From: CAVXNB01 sp963763085
Lineage (GTDB): Bacteria; Actinomycetota; Acidimicrobiia; Acidimicrobiales; Bog-793
DNA length: 64,000 nucleotides
Reading direction: 5' to 3'
Assembly (NCBI GenBank): GCA_963763085.1
Contig: CAVXNB010000003.1
Coordinates: forward strand, 682,001 to 746,000
In this document: positions 55,638 to 64,000 of the stretch, one piece after another
How positions within the stretch are numbered: the first letter of the stretch is position 1
Layout: every line of letters starts with the position of its first letter
Notes under the pieces: model-generated
The model's input: the letters and a program-made list of their open reading frames with translations, nothing else
What the model was told of the DNA's origin: nothing
Databases searched by the model: none
Translations under genes and position numbers: made by a program

Positions 55638-58600
55638 TCACCTCGGCTGCTCGGCGGCCGGGGCGAAGCCCTGGCGGAGCGTGTTCTCGGTCACGACCCT
55701 CGGGTTGACGAACTGGAGCAGATAGTCCGGCCCGCCCGCCTTGGAGCCGATGCCGGACATCCCGTGCCCGCCGAAGGGCTGCCGTCCTACGACCGCCCCG
55801 GTGATGGCGCGGTTGACGTAGATGTTGCCGCCCCTGAGCTCCGACGATGCACGCTCGATGCGGGAGGGAGAACGCGAGATGATCCCGGCCGTCAATGCGA
55901 AGTCGGTCTGGTTGGCGAGCTCAACCGCATGGTCGAAGTCGCGCGCCCGCAGCACGGCGGCGACGGGACCGAAAATCTCCTCGGTGACGAGGGGCGATCC
56001 CGGGACCGCATCGTCGACGATCGTCGGCCCGACGAAATAGCCGCTTGCGGGCAGATCCTCCCGTTGAAGAACGACGTTGCCGAACTGGGCCGCGCGGTCC
56101 TGCCAGCCGCGGATCCGCTTCACCGAGTCGTCGTCGATGACGGGACCGAGCTCGGTGCCCATTCGGGCCGGCGGCCCGATCGCGAGCGCCCGCGCCGATT
56201 CCACGAACCGCTCGACGAACAGGTCGTGCACGCCACCGACCGTGACGATCCTCGAAGCGGCCGAGCAGCGTTGCCCGCCGAAGCCGAACACCGAGCGAAC
56301 AGCGGCCGGAACCGCCTCGTCGAGGTCGGCGTCCGAGTCGATGACGATGGCGTTCTTGCCACCCATCTCCGCAATCACACGGCGGACTTCCCGTTGGCCG
56401 GCCGAGGTGTGGGCGGCCGCTTCCACGATGGCGAGGCCCACCTGCTTGGAACCCGTGAACGCGACGAGGCTGACGCCGGGATGGGAGACCAGGTGGGCGC
56501 CGAGCTCCTCCCCGAGCCCGGGCAGGAACGAGAGAACCCCGTCGGGCAGCCCGCCTTCGCGCAACGACTGCACGAGCAGTGCCGCCACAGCCGGCGTCTG
56601 CTCGGCGGGCTTCAGGACGACGGCGTTGCCGGTGACGAGGGCGGCGCTCGTCATGCCGGTCGGGATCGCGAGCGGGAAGTTCCAGGGCGAGATCACGACG
56701 GCGACACCCCGCCCGTGGTAGGTGAGCCGGTTGACCTCCCCCGGCGGTGACTGCACGTCACCGCCTCTCGCCAGACGAAGCCCTTGACGGCCGTAGTACT
56801 CGAGGTAGTCGATCGCCTCGGCCACGTCACCGTCGGCGTCGTCCCAGCACTTTCCGGCCTCGAACACCTCGAGGGCGGCGACCTCGAGCCTCCGCCGGCG
56901 CAGCCAGTCGGCCGCTCGGAACAGCACGCCGGCCCGCTCGGCTGCTCCGGTCCGACTCCACCGTTCGAAGGCCGAGGCTGCGGCCTCGACCGCCCTGTCG
57001 CCTTCCGGCATGCCGCAGCAGGCGGAGACCGCGACGACCTGCGCCGGCTCGGCCGGGTCGACCGAGGCGATCGTCCGGTTCGTGCGGATCTCCGAACCGC
57101 CGATCAAACCTGGGACCTCGTCCCCGAGGTGGCGCCGCACCACCTCGAGCGCGGAGGCCATCAGAGCCGGCGCCTCGGGTGAGAACCACCGGACGAGCGG
57201 CTCCGGCTCATAGGGTGCCGGATCGCGAGGGTCGGTCGCGCTACGGGCGACGACCGCCGGCGCCAGCACCGTCGCGGGGACGGCGGAGAGATCGGCCTTC
57301 GGCGGCACCACGAGCGATTTGAGATCCTTGTGCTCGGCAAAACGCAGCCTCACGAAGCTCTCATTCGACGTGTTCTCGAGCAGGCGGCGCACGAGATACG
57401 CCATCCCCGGCACGAGCTCGCCCATGGGCGCGTACACCCGCAGGCGAAAGCCGAGACGCCGGAACGCCTCGTGCACGGGCTCGGCCATGCCCCAGAGGAG
57501 CTGGACCTCGTAGGCGTGGTCGGGAATGCCGGCGGCGCGCCCGGCCGCGATGGCGTAGGCGAGCGACCGCAGGTTGTGCGAGCCGAACCCCGCCCGAATC
57601 CGGCCGTGGTACGAGTGCAGGAGGCGCACGCATCGCTCGTAATTCGCGTCCGTCTCGGCCTTGTTCTCGTAGACGGGAACCGGCCAGGACGCGGCCTGGG
57701 CAACGACCGTCTCGGTGTCCCAGTAGGCGCCTTTCACGAGCCGGATCGCGAGCGGAACCTCGCGGTCGGAGCCCCAATCGCAGAGCGCCGCCAGGTCCTC
57801 GTAGCTGTCGCGCAGGTACGCCTGCACCACGATTCCGGCCTGAAGGCCGGCAAGCTCTGGCCGGCCGAGCAGCTCGCGTGCGAGACGGTGCGTGAGGTGC
57901 TTGACCTCGTAGCGCTCGAGGTCGAACCAGACCTGTGCCCCGTCGGCCGCGGCGCCCTCGAGGATGGGCATGAGACGTCGTGCAGCGGACTCGATGCCGG
58001 CGTCGGCGGTGAGCGACGAGAAGTCCGGAGCGAGCGCCGTCGGCTTGATCGCAACCGCGACACGCGCCAGCGGTCCGAGGTCGTCGGCCTCGAGGAGGTC
58101 GTTGTGCGGCCAGCTGCGGCTCGCGCCGATAAGGACGGCAATGAGGTCGGCGAGCCGCGCGGCGTATCGGTCGGCTTCGGCGTGGGAATGGGTGTGCTCC
58201 CCGAGCAGGTCGACGGTGGCGGCACTCCCCCGCCGCCAGAGCTCACCGAGCTGGCTGGCGGTGCTCGGCGCGTCGGTGGCCACGATGAACTGGGTCGCCA
58301 TCCGGGCAACCTCCCGCCGTGCGACGGCGGCGACGAGCTTGTGGCCACCGGGCACCCGGCCGGACCGCGCAATGACACTCGAGAAGAGATGGGGCACCAC
58401 CTCGGCGCCGAAGTACTCCTCGACGTGGCGGTAGAGATCGTCGTCGTCAGCCATCGCCGGCAACGCGTCAACGAAACGGAACAACTGCGTGCGCAGCTCC
58501 GCGTTCCCCATCGCCCGCCGCATCAGCCATTCCGTCCCCGGGGTGATCCGGAAGGCCCGCGTCTTCGTTCGGCTGCCGAGCTTGGCGATCTCGGAGGCGA

Positions 58601-58691
58601 CCGCCCTGACTTGAGCCTCGGGCGGTGCGATACCCCGGCCCTCATCGGTCTGACGCTGCGCCACTTCACGCGACGCTAACGCCAGCCGCAC
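55638..58691 (-). CDS. putA: Bifunctional proline dehydrogenase / L-glutamate gamma-semialdehyde dehydrogenase PutA
   Basis: A 1017-residue fusion without an N-terminal DNA-binding domain. The proline dehydrogenase barrel (about 150-450) shows RLVKGAYWDTE, YENKAETDANYERCVRLL and AFGSHN-type GFGSHNLRSLAYA. The aldehyde dehydrogenase domain (about 520-985) has ISPWNFPLAIPTGM, the catalytic Glu in EMGGKNAIVIDSDAD and catalytic Cys809 in FGGQRCSAASR. It oxidises proline to glutamate with channelling of the semialdehyde. GTG 58691 is the first start. ABC-F follows directly. No PutP transporter is in the window. Confidence 0.95.
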   Translation of the reverse strand: MRLALASREVAQRQTDEGRGIAPPEAQVRAVASEIAKLGSRTKTRAFRITPGTEWLMRRAMGNAELRTQLFRFVDALPAMADDDDLYRHVEEYFGAEVVPHLFSSVIARSGRVPGGHKLVAAVARREVARMATQFIVATDAPSTASQLGELWRRGSAATVDLLGEHTHSHAEADRYAARLADLIAVLIGASRSWPHNDLLEADDLGPLARVAVAIKPTALAPDFSSLTADAGIESAARRLMPILEGAAADGAQVWFDLERYEVKHLTHRLARELLGRPELAGLQAGIVVQAYLRDSYEDLAALCDWGSDREVPLAIRLVKGAYWDTETVVAQAASWPVPVYENKAETDANYERCVRLLHSYHGRIRAGFGSHNLRSLAYAIAAGRAAGIPDHAYEVQLLWGMAEPVHEAFRRLGFRLRVYAPMGELVPGMAYLVRRLLENTSNESFVRLRFAEHKDLKSLVVPPKADLSAVPATVLAPAVVARSATDPRDPAPYEPEPLVRWFSPEAPALMASALEVVRRHLGDEVPGLIGGSEIRTNRTIASVDPAEPAQVVAVSACCGMPEGDRAVEAAASAFERWSRTGAAERAGVLFRAADWLRRRRLEVAALEVFEAGKCWDDADGDVAEAIDYLEYYGRQGLRLARGGDVQSPPGEVNRLTYHGRGVAVVISPWNFPLAIPTGMTSAALVTGNAVVLKPAEQTPAVAALLVQSLREGGLPDGVLSFLPGLGEELGAHLVSHPGVSLVAFTGSKQVGLAIVEAAAHTSAGQREVRRVIAEMGGKNAIVIDSDADLDEAVPAAVRSVFGFGGQRCSAASRIVTVGGVHDLFVERFVESARALAIGPPARMGTELGPVIDDDSVKRIRGWQDRAAQFGNVVLQREDLPASGYFVGPTIVDDAVPGSPLVTEEIFGPVAAVLRARDFDHAVELANQTDFALTAGIISRSPSRIERASSELRGGNIYVNRAITGAVVGRQPFGGHGMSGIGSKAGGPDYLLQFVNPRVVTENTLRQGFAPAAEQPR

Positions 58692-58738
58692 CCTGTCAGG
58701 AGCACCGGTGGCTGACGTCGATCGACCCGGCGGGCCCT

Positions 58739-59605
58739 ATGATCGCGAGCGATGGCCGTGACGCGCCCTCGGGCCCGACCGGCTCGGGCGTAGCTGTGAT
58801 GCGCCCGGGCACCACGCCCGTCCGGGGCGTGCTGTGGCTGGCGGCGGCCGTGATCGCGCCGGTGGCGGTCGCGTTGGCCTGGGTGCCGTTTCGCCTCCGT
58901 CTGCCGAACATCGACGTTGCCCTCTTGCTCGTCGTCGTCGTGATGGCACTAGGGATGAGCGGCAGATACGTCGTCCCCATCATCGCGGCGACGACCGCTG
59001 CGCTCGCGTTCGAGTTCTTCGACACCAAGCCCTTCGAGCAGCTCGCCATCGCCCGGAGCCCTGACGTCTGGACCACGCTCATCCTCGCGGGCGTCGGGCT
59101 GCTGGCCGGCGAGTGCGTCGTCCGGCTCGCCCGCCAGCGCGTCTCGCTCGAGGCCGGCACGGCTGACATGCTGCGCGTGCGCACTGCTTCGGACCTCGTG
59201 GCTTCCGGCCAGGAGGCGGTGCTGATCGTCGAGCAGGTCGCCCAGGAGTTGGCGAGGCTGCTGCAGTTGCAGGACTGCCGCTTCGAGGCGGTGCCGTCCC
59301 ACGCGGGTGCGCCCGAGGTGCAACGCGACGGTGTGCTCTCCCAACAGTCCGCAGGGGGGACCCAGGGCTCCAAAGTTGTCGGCACAGGGAGCTGGGCCGA
59401 GCTGCCCGTGTGGGGCCAGGGCCAGGTACTTGGTCATTTCGTCCTGCACTTCGACCCCGACGTTCACCTCGGCCGCGACCAACTCCTCGTCGCCGTGACG
59501 CTGGCCGATCAGGTCGGGGCCGCCCTTACGGCGTATTCGGCGCCAGGACCCCTCCCCCCGGACGAGGACGAGCGTCCGTCGGGACCCCTCCGGATAGTGC
59601 AATAG
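58739..59605 (+). CDS. KdpD-type DUF4118 membrane protein lacking a kinase domain
   Basis: About 288 residues from ATG 58739 (ATG 58799 is an alternative). Three to four helices (about 25-45, 55-100, 115-135) form a DUF4118 domain (LPNIDVALLLVVVVMALGMSG, then FEFFDTKPFEQLAIARSPDVW), as in the membrane sensor of KdpD. A GAF-like soluble region follows (about 150-270: VLIVEQVAQELARLLQLQDCRFEAVP, LPVWGQGQVLGHFVLHF). No histidine-kinase H, N or G box is present. It may be a free-standing sensor module working with the KdpD-like kinase at 62679 or the adjacent permease. It is divergent from putA and convergent with the permease. Confidence 0.8.
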   Translation: MIASDGRDAPSGPTGSGVAVMRPGTTPVRGVLWLAAAVIAPVAVALAWVPFRLRLPNIDVALLLVVVVMALGMSGRYVVPIIAATTAALAFEFFDTKPFEQLAIARSPDVWTTLILAGVGLLAGECVVRLARQRVSLEAGTADMLRVRTASDLVASGQEAVLIVEQVAQELARLLQLQDCRFEAVPSHAGAPEVQRDGVLSQQSAGGTQGSKVVGTGSWAELPVWGQGQVLGHFVLHFDPDVHLGRDQLLVAVTLADQVGAALTAYSAPGPLPPDEDERPSGPLRIVQ

Positions 59606-59629
59606 TCCGCACCCGGCACAGGCTCACGC

Positions 59630-62038
59630 TCAGGCGGTGGCCCTCCCGGAGGCCGGCGGCTCCAGCAGATCGAAACGGGGGTTGATCATCGCCAGCTCCC
59701 CGCGGTGCTTGCCCACCATGCCTTCGGCGCGGATCATGGCACCGGGTTCGACCCCCGGGATCGAGCGGCGGCCGAGGAACACGGCCTTGATGGCGCCGGT
59801 GTCGTCGACGAGCGTGCATTCGAGCGTCGGCACCCCGAGCCCCGGTTGCAGGCGCACGGTGTGAACTCTGCCGGCGATGAGCGCCCGCTGACGGTAGGCG
59901 AGCTCGCCGAGTGGCGTCGTTCCCTCCAAATTGATCAACCTCCTCGGTTCTACGACTGGTCTTCTGCCGGCCCGCTTCAAGGACCGCCGCGGCATGTCGG
60001 CGGCACTCTCGAGAGCGCCCGCGGTGCTTCGCTGCTTGAGCATGCCCGCGACGTCGAACGGCGCGATCGTGGCGCTGACATGTGGCAGCTGATTGACAGC
60101 GGACACGATCCGGTCCGAGGTGCGGTCGTGCAGCAACCGGCTCGCCATGCCCCGGTGCACGCGGCGCGGCAGGACGAGGGTCACCTCGGTCTCGCCGTCG
60201 GCGGCGTGCTCGGCTGCGAGCTCGGTCGCGCCGCGGACGATGCGGCGATCGGGACACTCGACGATCTCGAGCGGGATGTACGACAGCCCGGGCTTGCGCC
60301 AGTACTTGGCGATCCTTGCGGCGCGCTCCGGTTCGACGGCGAAGTGAACGGCGCGGACGTCGCCCGACGACGTGAGGGAGCTGGCGAGCTGCAGTGCTCG
60401 TGCCGTGGCCATGTCCAGCCGGTCCACGAGCACGAGGACGACATGACGCCGAAGCGTCGGCTCCGCGACCGGCGGCGCCGCGAGGTCCTCGGCGAGCACG
60501 CGCTTCTCCGCCTGGTAGGCGCGGTGCGTGCGCGTCAGCAGGAAGACGATCAAGGGGATCGCGATCACGACCAGCCAGGCGCCGCGTGTGAATTCGGTCA
60601 CCACGAAGATGGCCGTGACGCCCGCGCTGGCGACGAACGCCGTCCCGTTGATCGCCAGGTTCCTCCCGCGGTGCGGGGCGTGGTGGGTCCAGTGGTACTT
60701 GGTCATGCCGGCGCCGGCCATCGTGAAGCCGGTGAACACCGTGCAGGCATAGAGAGGGATCAGGCTGGCGACCTGAGCCCGGGTGACGACGAGCAGCAAC
60801 AGCGAGGCGAACGCGAGCACGAGGATCCCGTTCGAGTAGACGAGCCGGTGGCCCCGGGTGGTGAGCGGACGCGGCAGGTAGGCGTCCGTGGCGATGAAGC
60901 TCACAAGGAGGGGGAAACCGTTGAAGCTCGTGTTGGCGCCGAGGATCAGGATGAGCGCCGTGCTGAACTGCAGCGAGTAGTAGGGAATGTTGCTGCCGGT
61001 TCCCTGCCCGAAGACCGCCCGGCCGATCTGCGAGAGCACCGTCGGCGTTCCTCCCTCGAACGGCACGGCGTGGGTCAGGGCCGAGAGCACCGATACGCCG
61101 ACGAACATCACGCCGAGGATCGCGGCCATGAGCACGAGGGTGATGCGTGCGTTGCGGACCTGCGGCTCGCGGAAGATCGAGACCGAGTTCGAGATCGCCT
61201 CCATCCCGGTCATGGCCGAGCCGCCGTTCGCGAACGCCCGCAGGAATATGAAGGCGGAAGCGCCTAGCAACAGGCCCCCGCCGGCAGTGCCGACCGGAAC
61301 GTGGCCGCTCGCCTGCAGCGGATAGTGGTGGAGGTGACCGGTCATCGCGACCCGAACCAGTCCGGTGATGAGCAGCCCGGCCATGCTGGCGAGGAACCAA
61401 TAGGTGGGTATCGCGAATACCCGGCCAGCTTCCCTGATGCCCCGCAGATTCCCGAACGTCAACAGCAGTACGAAGAAGACGGACAACTCCACCGGGTAAT
61501 GGGTGAAGACCGGGAACGCCGAGATCACGGCGTCGACTCCGGCGGCCACCGACACCGCAACTGTGAGGACGTAGCTGCACACCAGTGCCGCGGCGGGGAT
61601 CTGCGCCATCGAATAACCGAAGTTCTCCCGGCTGACCACGTACGAGCCGCCGCTCACCGGGTACGCCTTCACGACCTGCCGGTAACAGAGGCATACGAGA
61701 CCGAGCACCACGAGCAGCATCAACGTCACGGGAGTGACGAGCGTGAAGGCGGCGATCCCGGCAGCCGGGATGAGGATGCGGAGGATCGACTCGCTCGCAT
61801 AGGCGCACGACGACATGACGTCCGACGACAGGACGGCGAGCGCGGTCGGCTTGCCGAGCCGCTCGGTGTGCAGTTGGTCGTTCGAGAGCGGCGGCCCAAG
61901 GAGCCGGCGCTTCACGCGGTACGCGAGCGTCTCGGGCAGGACCGGGCCGAGGCCTGAAGCCGGCTTGGAAGGGTCCTTGATCCACTCGGGCAGTGCAGGG
62001 TCTTGCAGCGCGTGGATTTCGTCACCTGTCAGCGTCAA
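59630..62038 (-). CDS. APC-superfamily (KimA-like K+) permease fused to Usp-like and OB-fold domains
   Basis: An 802-residue protein with TTG 62038. The transporter core (about 60-510) has about 12 helices; LSSDVMSSCAYASESILRIL matches the KimA-style first helix, and GGSYVVSRENFG follows. A soluble domain (about 540-690: RRHVVLVLVDRLDMATARAL, DVRAVHFAVEPERA) resembles a universal-stress/CBS-style cytosolic module. The last 100 residues (GRVHTVRLQPGLGVPTLECTLVDDTG to MIRAEGMVG) look like a nucleic-acid-type OB-fold. KimA proteins import K+ and are controlled by cyclic nucleotides; the K+ role here is inference from the neighbours. The OB extension is unusual. Confidence 0.83.
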   Translation of the reverse strand: MTLTGDEIHALQDPALPEWIKDPSKPASGLGPVLPETLAYRVKRRLLGPPLSNDQLHTERLGKPTALAVLSSDVMSSCAYASESILRILIPAAGIAAFTLVTPVTLMLLVVLGLVCLCYRQVVKAYPVSGGSYVVSRENFGYSMAQIPAAALVCSYVLTVAVSVAAGVDAVISAFPVFTHYPVELSVFFVLLLTFGNLRGIREAGRVFAIPTYWFLASMAGLLITGLVRVAMTGHLHHYPLQASGHVPVGTAGGGLLLGASAFIFLRAFANGGSAMTGMEAISNSVSIFREPQVRNARITLVLMAAILGVMFVGVSVLSALTHAVPFEGGTPTVLSQIGRAVFGQGTGSNIPYYSLQFSTALILILGANTSFNGFPLLVSFIATDAYLPRPLTTRGHRLVYSNGILVLAFASLLLLVVTRAQVASLIPLYACTVFTGFTMAGAGMTKYHWTHHAPHRGRNLAINGTAFVASAGVTAIFVVTEFTRGAWLVVIAIPLIVFLLTRTHRAYQAEKRVLAEDLAAPPVAEPTLRRHVVLVLVDRLDMATARALQLASSLTSSGDVRAVHFAVEPERAARIAKYWRKPGLSYIPLEIVECPDRRIVRGATELAAEHAADGETEVTLVLPRRVHRGMASRLLHDRTSDRIVSAVNQLPHVSATIAPFDVAGMLKQRSTAGALESAADMPRRSLKRAGRRPVVEPRRLINLEGTTPLGELAYRQRALIAGRVHTVRLQPGLGVPTLECTLVDDTGAIKAVFLGRRSIPGVEPGAMIRAEGMVGKHRGELAMINPRFDLLEPPASGRATA

Positions 62039-62071
62039 GCTTTTCCGCCCCTCCGGCTTTGCGTTCTGGTG

Positions 62072-62551
62072 CTACTGCGGCAGCTGCGATCGGACCTGGT
62101 GATTCCTGGCGCTGTCCATGCCTTTGCGTCCCCCCACGAGCGGCGCCAGGATCACCGGGCGCCGGGACAGGCGCATCAACCGCTCGCGGTCGCCGGTCCG
62201 GAAGAGCCGGCGTAGGCCGCGCCTCCGGTGCCACCCGACGACGATCGCGTCGGCCTCGCACACATCGGCCTGATCGAGGATCGCTTGGGCGACGCGTCCC
62301 TGTAGGGTGCTCGCCACCCTTCCGCTCGCCCCGACACCGGCCATCCGCAGCTCGAACACGGCCTCTTCGACGATGCTGGAGGCCTCCTCCATCGTCTCGA
62401 CATAGCAAGATCCCGCCTTGCTGCACCGACGCTCGCGGACATGGACGACGTGCACTCCGCTGCCCGTATCGGACGCCAGCGCGGTTGCGAGTTGCAGGAC
62501 CGGACCATCGGCCTCGCACCGCCTGACTCCGACGACGATCCTGCCCAGCAT
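62072..62551 (-). CDS. Universal stress protein (UspA family)
   Basis: A 159-residue Usp from ATG 62551 (an in-frame ATG at 62575 is possible). It begins MLGRIVVGVRRCEADGPVL, has the HVVHVRERR strand, ADVCEADAIVVGWHRRRGLRRLF and the C-terminal SRRPVILAP strand. The ATP-binding G-X2-G-X9-G(S/T) motif is altered (GWHRRRGLRRLFRTGDRERLM), so nucleotide binding is uncertain. It lies between the KimA-like permease (same strand, 33 bp downstream) and the divergent KdpD-like kinase; Usp domains are part of classical KdpD. Confidence 0.85.
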   Translation of the reverse strand: MLGRIVVGVRRCEADGPVLQLATALASDTGSGVHVVHVRERRCSKAGSCYVETMEEASSIVEEAVFELRMAGVGASGRVASTLQGRVAQAILDQADVCEADAIVVGWHRRRGLRRLFRTGDRERLMRLSRRPVILAPLVGGRKGMDSARNHQVRSQLPQ

Positions 62552-62575
62552 TGACTCAATTATCAGGCACCGCAT

Positions 62576-62625
62576 CTGAACAAACTCTCAACCCGCCTGG
62601 TCTCGGCCTGAATAAAGTCTGAACA
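62576..62625 (+). promoter_or_regulatory. Tandem CTGAAYA repeats in the usp/kinase divergent promoter
   Basis: CTGAACA at 62576, CTGAATA at 62608 and CTGAACA at 62619. The last two are 11 bp apart and the first 32 bp away, all on one face of the helix. Direct repeats at 11 bp are the usual binding pattern of OmpR-family regulators such as KdpE. They lie upstream of the kinase gene, whose GAGGAG site precedes ATG 62679. Confidence 0.4.
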
Positions 62626-62678
62626 CGCCGCGCGCTTCGCCTGCTCTGTCTCCTAACCTTGCGTGTGAGGAGAGCCCT

Positions 62679-64000
62679 ATGAGCTCGGCACGACGCAGTG
62701 TGAGAGGCACCGCCGTGGCGCTAGGCGTCATGGCCGTGCTGACCGTGGCCATGATCCCGCTCAGGAGCCACCTGAGCGCCGCGACCGACGGCTTGATCCT
62801 GATCATCCCGGTCGTCGCCGGCGTCGTGTCGGGTGGCTTCGGCGCCGGCGTGGTCAGCGTGATTGCCGGGTTCCTCGTCTACGACTTCGTGTTCACGCCC
62901 CCGTACTACACGCCCTGGGTCGGCTCGGCCGAGAACTGGGTGGCGCCTGGCGTATACCTCGTCGTGATGCTGCTGGTCGCTCGCGTCGTGGCGGGCATGG
63001 CGGCCGCGAGGCTCGAGACGGCGCGGCAGAAGGACGCGATCAGGAAGTTGTTCGAGCTGTCGAACCTGCTGGTCGGCGACAAGCCGCTCGCGGAGCTGCT
63101 CGGGCTCATCGTGTCGACGCTCCGCGACGCGTTCGAGCTCCGGACGGTCGCGGTCCTCCTGCCGGCGTCGGGAAGGCTCGAGATCGCCGCATCGGCGGGC
63201 GAACCGCTCGACCAGCCCGAGCTCGACTTGGTCGGACCGGCAGTCGGCACCGACGGGGGACTCCCGTCATACCGCGGGAACGAGACAGTCCTGTCGATGG
63301 CCCTGACCGCGAACGGGCGCCCCATCGGGTACCTCGTGCTGTGCGGCACGACGATCGCCTTGCACGAGCGCGAGCCCTTCCTCACCTTCGCGAACCAGAC
63401 GGCGCTCGCCGTTGAGCGCTCGCAGCTGCGCGAGGAGGCGCTGCGGGCCAAGCTCCTGGAAGAGGTCGGGCGACTCGCCAAGTCCCTCGTGGCCGCGGTG
63501 TCCCACGATCTCCGCACGCCCCTCGCCTCGATCAAGATGTCCGCCTCGACCCTGAGCGACCCCGACTTGCAGCTCGCTCCGGAGCGTCGCCAGGAGCTGG
63601 CTCAGCTCATCGACCATCAGGCCGACCGGCTCGCGCGCCTGGCGGCGAACCTGCTCGACATGGGCCGGATCCAGGCCGGCGTGCTCGAACCGCGGCGTGA
63701 GCTCGTCCCCTTGCCGGACCTGATCACTGAAGCCGTCCGCGGTGTGGCCGCCACCGTCGATCCGGACCGGATCCGCATCACGCTGCCGCTCGATCTGCCT
63801 CTCGTCGACATCGACCGGCTCTTGATCGGCGAGGCGGTCTTCAACCTGCTCGAGAACGCGGCACGGCACGCTCCAGCGGAGGCCCCGATCGTGGTCGCCG
63901 CCAGAGATCGCGATGACGGGACGATCGAGCTCTCCGTCTCCGACAGCGGCCCAGGCGTGCCTCGGCCGGAACGATCGGCTGTCTTCGGCATGTACAACCG
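62679..64000 (+). CDS. KdpD-like sensor histidine kinase (3' end outside window)
   Basis: ATG 62679 after GAGGAG; 440 residues are visible before the window ends. An N-terminal DUF4118 membrane domain (helices at about 11-30, 38-72 and 88-108; VSGGFGAGVVSVIAGFLVYD, then FVFTPPYYTP) is followed by a GAF-like domain (about 120-250, LFELSNLLVGDKPLAELLG). HisKA has phospho-acceptor His276 in AVSHDLRTPLASIK; HATPase has the N box NLLENAARHAP (Asn393) and the G1 box DSGPGVP. The KdpD and Usp N-terminal domains of full KdpD are absent; a Usp is encoded next door. It probably senses K+ or turgor and phosphorylates a KdpE-type regulator beyond the window. Confidence 0.9.
   Translation, partial: MSSARRSVRGTAVALGVMAVLTVAMIPLRSHLSAATDGLILIIPVVAGVVSGGFGAGVVSVIAGFLVYDFVFTPPYYTPWVGSAENWVAPGVYLVVMLLVARVVAGMAAARLETARQKDAIRKLFELSNLLVGDKPLAELLGLIVSTLRDAFELRTVAVLLPASGRLEIAASAGEPLDQPELDLVGPAVGTDGGLPSYRGNETVLSMALTANGRPIGYLVLCGTTIALHEREPFLTFANQTALAVERSQLREEALRAKLLEEVGRLAKSLVAAVSHDLRTPLASIKMSASTLSDPDLQLAPERRQELAQLIDHQADRLARLAANLLDMGRIQAGVLEPRRELVPLPDLITEAVRGVAATVDPDRIRITLPLDLPLVDIDRLLIGEAVFNLLENAARHAPAEAPIVVAARDRDDGTIELSVSDSGPGVPRPERSAVFGMYN

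Overview
The window reads as chromosomal DNA of a very GC-rich actinobacterium. The lineage markers are a mycothiol S-conjugate amidase (Mca), an F420-type luciferase-like oxidoreductase, the fused 2-oxoglutarate decarboxylase Kgd, the PspA/PspAA/HtpX/PspAB envelope-stress cluster, a FadD19-like acyl-CoA ligase and frequent GTG or TTG starts. There is no phage, transposon, CRISPR or rRNA, and I recognised no tRNA. An uncultured soil member of the Acidimicrobiia would fit, but that placement is inference.

Layout: 1-3.7 kb holds a secreted-type unknown protein (cut by the window edge), an alpha/beta hydrolase, a RecB/Cas4-like nuclease overlapping a PAP2 phosphatase, and purE. 3.8-8.3 kb holds a stomatin-like protein, a luciferase-like oxidoreductase, a YdjC/ChbG deacetylase, an SCP2 protein and mca. 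8.3-11 kb is the pspA-pspAA-htpX-pspAB operon. 11-13.5 kb has a conserved unknown and an acyl-CoA dehydrogenase. 13.5-25.9 kb is the most distinctive part: two paralogous three-gene minor-pilin operons (pilV-pilW-pilX), separated by xthA and fabZ. 26-35.7 kb contains an NYN-S1 ribonuclease-like protein with a Lys/Ala tail, kgd, and a plus-strand run (zinc-finger protein, hydrolase, TIGR01777 epimerase, acyl-CoA ligase). 35.7-46 kb is a minus-strand housekeeping block: miaB, secA, prfB, ftsE, ftsX, a sedolisin-type protease and a sugar nucleotidyltransferase. 46-52 kb has an LpdA-type flavoprotein, a MerR/MFS efflux pair and pstC-pstA. 52-58.7 kb has a DksA-like zinc protein overlapping a YVTN beta-propeller lipoprotein, an ABC-F protein and bifunctional putA. 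58.7-64 kb is a potassium/turgor-type neighbourhood: a DUF4118 membrane protein, a KimA-like permease fused to an OB-fold, a universal stress protein and a KdpD-like histidine kinase that runs off the end.

How parts work together: the pil operons resemble the GspI-GspJ-GspK (PilV-PilW-PilX) tip complex that primes and caps a type IV filament. PilW carries Ig-like domains and PilX is unusually large, which suggests adhesive tips. The psp genes form an envelope-stress unit. The last four genes look like a KdpD-type sensor whose modules (DUF4118, Usp, kinase) are spread over separate proteins around a K+ permease.

Caution on sequence quality: many conserved genes (pspA, htpX, pilX2, pilW2, pilV2, the NYN gene, the acyl-CoA ligase, pstC, miaB and above all secA) are broken by single-base indels, nearly all insertions in secA and miaB, while both sides of each indel remain perfectly conserved. 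I treat them as probable assembly errors and annotate the restored genes.
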